Shown here piece by piece: positions 5,091 to 5,172 of a stretch of 5,172 nt of DNA. Each line of letters begins with the position of its first letter. Position 1 is the stretch's first letter. The stretch comes from Actinomycetes bacterium (GTDB taxonomy: Bacteria > Actinomycetota > Actinomycetes > Actinomycetales > Cellulomonadaceae), in NCBI GenBank assembly GCA_021793115.1, contig JAJYTJ010000221.1:1-5172 (forward strand), read 5' to 3'. A program made the position numbers and the translations under genes. The notes under the pieces are model-generated. The model did not search any database. It was not told where the DNA came from and saw only the letters and a program-made list of their open reading frames with translations.

Positions 5091-5172
5091 TGTGACCGTG
5101 GGTCGCTGACCTGCTGGTTCGTGGCGTGGTGGTGCTGGATGTGGTCACTAAGAACCTGGTCGTGGAAGCCTG
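5091..5172 (+). mobile_element. Possible IS481-like element, left end, cut by window edge
   Basis: From 5091 the plus strand reads TGTGACCGTGGGTCGCTGAC. IS481-family elements start with TGT, often TGTGA. About 50 bp further, GTG 5141 opens the frame VVTKNLVVEA, which resembles the first residues of IS481-type transposases just before their helix-turn-helix. The minus-strand protein homology appears to stop at the same point. Only 82 bp are visible, with no second terminus, target duplication or catalytic motif, so this is a tentative call. Confidence 0.35.

Noticed and set aside
1..5172. CRISPR array, tRNA or rRNA gene
   Set aside because: No regularly spaced repeats of CRISPR type and no cloverleaf or rRNA-like sequence were seen on either strand.

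Overview
The window is very GC-rich with strongly GC-biased third codon positions. Its protein families (M20D amidohydrolase, DHA2-type MFS permease, DUF433/DUF5615 toxin-antitoxin proteins, actinobacterial-style IS3 and serine recombinase debris) point to a high-GC actinomycete. A Pseudonocardiales-like host is a guess, not something the sequence proves.

Layout, left to right. Bases 1-284 hold no gene I can call with confidence. Bases 285-567 are the 3' end of an IS3-family element on the minus strand: a transposase C-terminus and a probable terminal repeat. At about 567-570 it joins abruptly to a plus-strand DUF433 antitoxin that has lost its N-terminus. A DUF5615 PIN-like toxin gene (761-1108) follows directly, so this is a toxin-antitoxin module damaged by an IS-linked deletion.

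The core of the window is a minus-strand two-gene unit. A 505-residue DHA2-family MFS transporter (3974-2457) is followed after 56 bp by a 421-residue M20D metallo-amidohydrolase (2400-1135). Both have clear Shine-Dalgarno sequences and look intact. They probably form one operon pairing transport with hydrolysis of N-acylated or peptide-like amides; the substrate and the direction of transport cannot be read from sequence.

Upstream of that operon, 3975-4190 is non-coding, with an 11-bp direct repeat (possible IS end) and a perfect 12-bp inverted repeat. Next come the zinc-ribbon segment of a large serine recombinase (about 4192-4380), a minus-strand 144-residue protein with a PH-like pattern (4864-4430), and the C-terminus of another minus-strand protein that overlaps it by 13 bp. 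That last protein appears cut at about 5091 by the left end of an IS481-like element whose transposase would begin near 5141 and run off the window.

Overall, an intact catabolic or detoxification operon sits between two mobile-element graveyards. I do not see a complete new defence or mobile system. The least explained part is the overlapping pair at 4430-5090, which could be the tail of a secreted or effector protein plus its partner.
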